Source of the DNA: Motilibacter deserti
Lineage (GTDB): Bacteria; Actinomycetota; Actinomycetes; Motilibacterales; Motilibacteraceae
Length of the DNA stretch: 64,000 bases
Direction of reading: 5' to 3'
NCBI RefSeq assembly: GCF_011250635.1
Contig: NZ_JAANNP010000001.1
Coordinates: 173,085-237,084 of the forward strand
The notes beneath the pieces are model-generated. The model was not told the origin of the DNA, did not search any database, and saw only the letters and a list, made by a program, of their open reading frames with translations. Of the stretch, positions 61,834 through 64,000 are shown piece by piece (within the stretch, counting starts at the first letter, position 1; every line of letters starts with the position of its first letter). The position numbers and the translations under genes were made by a program.

Positions 61834-62409
61834 GTGAGCCTGACCTTGCTCGACTGGCGGCGGCGGACGCAAGCGATGTACGCGGCGGTCCGGCGGTCTC
61901 CCGACCCGCAGGACGCGTGGCTGGGCTGGCGCGCCGCCCGGGACCGGCTCTTCCGCACGCATCCGGACACGCCGCTGCTCGAGCCGGCGGCGCACCGCGA
62001 GCTGCCGTTCGCACCGTACGACCCAGCGCTGCGCTTCGTCGCCCCCGTCCTGCCGGCCGAGCCCGCCACCCACGCGGTGCCGGTCAGCGAGGGGACGGTG
62101 CAGCTGACGCGGGTCGGGCGGGTGGAGCTGCCGGTCGGGTCGCTGGACCTGTGGTGGCTGGGCGGCTACGCCGGCGGGCTGTTCGTGCCGTTCGCGGACG
62201 CGACCAACCGGGACACGACGTACGGCGGCGGGCGCTACCTGATCGACACGGTCAAGGGCGCCGACCTCGGCGGCGACAGCGACGGCCTGCTGCTCGACTT
62301 CAACTTCGCCTACCACCCGTCGTGCCGCTACAACCCGCGCTGGAGCTGCCCGCTCGCGCCCGCGGGCAACCGGCTCGACGTGCCGATCGTCGCGGGCGAG
62401 CAGCTCTGA
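61834..62409 (+). CDS. DUF1684 family protein
   Basis: 191 residues. Start region VSLTLLDWRRRTQAMYAAVR, then GWRAARDRLFRTHPDTPL, PFADATNRDTTYGGGRYLID and a conserved C-terminus LLDFNFAYHPSCRYNPRWSC followed by NRLDVPIVAGE. This is the DUF1684 pattern; some members are annotated as possible lipid/flavin-binding but no activity is established. GTG 61834 follows GGGAGG (61819-61824); an alternative ATG at 61795 is in frame. Confidence 0.85.
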   Translation: MSLTLLDWRRRTQAMYAAVRRSPDPQDAWLGWRAARDRLFRTHPDTPLLEPAAHRELPFAPYDPALRFVAPVLPAEPATHAVPVSEGTVQLTRVGRVELPVGSLDLWWLGGYAGGLFVPFADATNRDTTYGGGRYLIDTVKGADLGGDSDGLLLDFNFAYHPSCRYNPRWSCPLAPAGNRLDVPIVAGEQL

Positions 62410-62438
62410 TCCCCCACCCTCGCTGCTCAAGCACTCGC

Positions 62439-62479
62439 GGCGAGTTGTCTCCAGGCATCGGCTCTGTGGACAACTCGCC
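62439..62479. repeat. GGCGAGTTGTC palindrome between convergent genes
   Basis: 11-bp perfect arms (62439-62449 and 62469-62479), 19-nt loop. Either a bidirectional terminator or an interspersed palindromic repeat. No T-tract. Confidence 0.65.
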
Positions 62480-62518
62480 ACATGTGCATGATCAGCGGCA
62501 GGGGTGTGGGGGGCGGGG

Positions 62519-63181
62519 TCAGCGCTGGTCGGGCGCGGGCTCGTCGTCCAGCCCCTGCTCCAGCGCGTAGCGCACCAGCTGGGCGCGGTTGTGCATCTGC
62601 AGCTTGCCGAGGGTGTTCTGCACGTGGTTCTGGACCGTGCGGTGCGAGAGCACGAGCCGCTCGGCGATCTGCTTGTAGCTCAGCCCCTTGGCCACCAGCC
62701 GCAGCACCTCGGTCTCGCGCGGCGTGAGGACCGGCACGTCCTTCTCCGCGGCCGGGGCGGACGAGAGCCGGCGGTACTCCCCCAGCACCAGCCCGGCCAG
62801 CCCGGGGGTGAAGACGGGCTCGCCCTCGGCGGTGCGGCGTACGGCGTCGACCAGCTCCTCGCGCGACGCGGACTTCGTCAGATAGCCGGTGGCGCCGGCG
62901 GCCATGGCGTCGAGCACGTCCTGCTGCTCGCCGCTGGCCGACAGCACGAGGATGCGTACGCCGGGGTCGGCCGCGAGGATCCGGCGGGCCGCCTCGACGC
63001 CGGGCAGCTCGGGCAGCTGCAGGTCCAGCAGCACGACCTCGGGGCGGGCGGCCGCGACCCGGCGCACCGCGGCGGCCCCGTCGCCGGCCGTCGCGACGAC
63101 CTCCAGCCCCGCCGCCTCGAGGTCGCGGGCGACCGCGTCCCTCCACAGCGGGTGGTCGTCGACCACCATCACCCGCGTCAC
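62519..63181 (-). CDS. NarL/LuxR response regulator (MacR-like)
   Basis: 220 residues: receiver domain VTRVMVVDDHPLWRDAV, phospho-Asp VVLLDLQLPELPG, Lys in GYLTKSASREEL; LuxR HTH LTPRETEVLRLVAKGLSYKQIAERL, RTVQNHVQNTLGKL. GTG 63181 overlaps the kinase stop. Cognate to the kinase upstream. Confidence 0.94.
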   Translation of the reverse strand: MTRVMVVDDHPLWRDAVARDLEAAGLEVVATAGDGAAAVRRVAAARPEVVLLDLQLPELPGVEAARRILAADPGVRILVLSASGEQQDVLDAMAAGATGYLTKSASREELVDAVRRTAEGEPVFTPGLAGLVLGEYRRLSSAPAAEKDVPVLTPRETEVLRLVAKGLSYKQIAERLVLSHRTVQNHVQNTLGKLQMHNRAQLVRYALEQGLDDEPAPDQR

Positions 63182-64000
63182 GCCAGCTCCTTCCGCGGTA
63201 GCCGCAGCTCGACCTCGGTGCCCTGCCCGGCCCACGAGGAGACGACCGCCTCCCCGCCGAGGTCGGCGAGCCGGCCCTGGATCGAGGAGACGACGCCCAT
63301 CCGACCGGCCGCCCGCGCCTCCGGCAGCCGCTGCGCCGGGTCGAAGCCGGCGCCGTCGTCCCGCACCGTCACGAGCACCTCCTCGTCGAGGTCCTCGACG
63401 AGGACGTACGCCTTGGCGCCGGGGCCGGCGTGCCGGCGGACGTTGTCCAGCGCCGCGCCCACGGCGGCCGCCAGCTCCTGCGCCGCGTGCCGGGGCAGCC
63501 GGACAGGGGTGGCCGGCTCGGAGACCGTGACATCCGGGCCGGTGTGGGCCGTGAGCGTCTCGCGCAGGTCGACGTCGCCGGCGGTCTCGGGAACGCCGTC
63601 GGGGGCGGCTGGTACGGGCCGGTGCGAGACGAGGGCGCGCAGCGCCGCCTCCTGCTCGGCCGCGAGCCGCCCGAGCTGGCCGGCCTCGCCGGGCAGGCCG
63701 GCGTCGCGCCGGGCCACGAGGGCGAGCACCTGCAGCACGCCGTCGTGGACCGCCCGCCCCAGCCGCTCCCGCTCGCGCCCCGCTGCCTCGACCGCGAGCG
63801 CGCGGGCCAGCGACTCCTCGGCCGCCCGGGCGAGCGAGGCCGCATACCCCACGACCGCACCGGCCAGGAGCAGCAGCACGATGTTGTGGCCCGTCTGCTG
63901 CGGCAACTGGCCGCCCCGCTCGACCACGCCCGCGACCGAGACGACGGCCGCCGCCGTGAGCCCGCCCCGCCAGCCCCAGCGCAGCGCCCAGGCCAGCACC
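63178..64000 (-). CDS. Sensor histidine kinase (MacS-like), 5' end outside window
   Basis: About 274 residues visible. TM helix pair (LTAAAVVSVAGVVERGG, NIVLLLLAGAVVGYAASLARAAE), dimer helix with phospho-His RLGRAVHDGVLQVLALVARR, and an HATPase domain (AVGAALDNVRRHAGPGAK, VTVRDDGAGFDPAQR, GRMGVVSSIQGRLADLGG). The true start lies beyond 64000. GTGA overlap with the response regulator. Signal unknown. Confidence 0.92.
   Translation of the reverse strand, partial: VLAWALRWGWRGGLTAAAVVSVAGVVERGGQLPQQTGHNIVLLLLAGAVVGYAASLARAAEESLARALAVEAAGRERERLGRAVHDGVLQVLALVARRDAGLPGEAGQLGRLAAEQEAALRALVSHRPVPAAPDGVPETAGDVDLRETLTAHTGPDVTVSEPATPVRLPRHAAQELAAAVGAALDNVRRHAGPGAKAYVLVEDLDEEVLVTVRDDGAGFDPAQRLPEARAAGRMGVVSSIQGRLADLGGEAVVSSWAGQGTEVELRLPRKELA

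Noticed and set aside
61766-62014. Longer class II DAHP synthase starting at 62014
   Set aside because: The extra residues are Arg/Ala/Pro-rich and antisense to the DUF1684 gene; GTG 61765 has a leaderless promoter.

Overview
The window is one stretch of a very GC-rich (by eye above 70%) actinobacterial chromosome. Evidence for the lineage: many GTG starts, many leaderless genes, a mycobacterial-type LexA box, a PASTA-domain Ser/Thr kinase beside an Rv2175c-like DNA-binding protein, class II DAHP synthase, and SigE-family sigma factor. A methyl-accepting chemotaxis protein and a carotenoid set point to a motile, pigmented soil- or surface-dwelling actinobacterium (Kineosporiales/Motilibacterales/Frankiales-like; this placement is inference). 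No tRNA, rRNA, CRISPR array, transposase, integrase or phage gene was seen.

Layout. 0-10 kb (minus strand): truncated chemoreceptor, DNA polymerase IV, a methyltransferase, then a DNA-damage operon reading DUF6504 - (small ORF) - SAV_6107-type HEPN protein - DnaE2, headed by a perfect LexA box. Its intergenic gaps are long and full of 9-, 18- and 20-nt tandem repeats. 9.8-12.6 kb: an SMR efflux pair divergent from a DrrAB-type ABC exporter, with a shared inverted repeat between them. 12.6-15.3 kb: MoaD/ThiS protein, BNR-repeat protein, a 36-aa ORF and two paralogous secreted proteins of unknown family. 15.4-23.8 kb: TetR/MFS pair, LacI/phytanoyl-CoA-dioxygenase pair with a double operator, membrane proteins, CrtA-like monooxygenase, a second TetR, and a PEP-mutase-family enzyme.

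23.9-27.4 kb holds the carotenoid tailoring operon (CruF hydratase, glycosyltransferase, CrtD-type desaturase); 32.9-36.6 kb holds the core operon (GGPP synthase, CrtI, CrtB). No lycopene cyclase was seen, so the predicted product is an acyclic, hydroxylated, desaturated, glycosylated carotenoid. Between them lie SRPBCC, GNAT, a clan-A glycoside hydrolase, a CDP-alcohol phosphatidyltransferase with a degenerate motif, and MetF. 36.7-40.7 kb is a four-gene ABC transporter/two-component operon. 40.8-44.6 kb: Rho_N protein, TasA/camelysin-like surface protein, GGDEF cyclase.

44.7-51.2 kb is a wall-signalling/aromatic region: Rv2175c-like protein, LysM-transglycosylase, PASTA kinase, endonuclease IV, and a DAHP synthase controlled by a Phe/Tyr leader-peptide attenuator. 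51.3-58.3 kb: SigE-family sigma factor with partner protein, DHFR-like reductase, SGNH hydrolase, PPOX-family flavoprotein, FeS photolyase. 58.3-64 kb: arginase-fold protein, a duplicated palindromic repeat, threonine aldolase overlapping a second (class II) DAHP synthase, a DUF1684 protein, and a MacS/MacR-like two-component pair cut by the window end. The MetF/GGPP synthase/Rv2175c/kinase/DAHP-synthase order recalls the Rv2172c-Rv2178c region of Mycobacterium tuberculosis.
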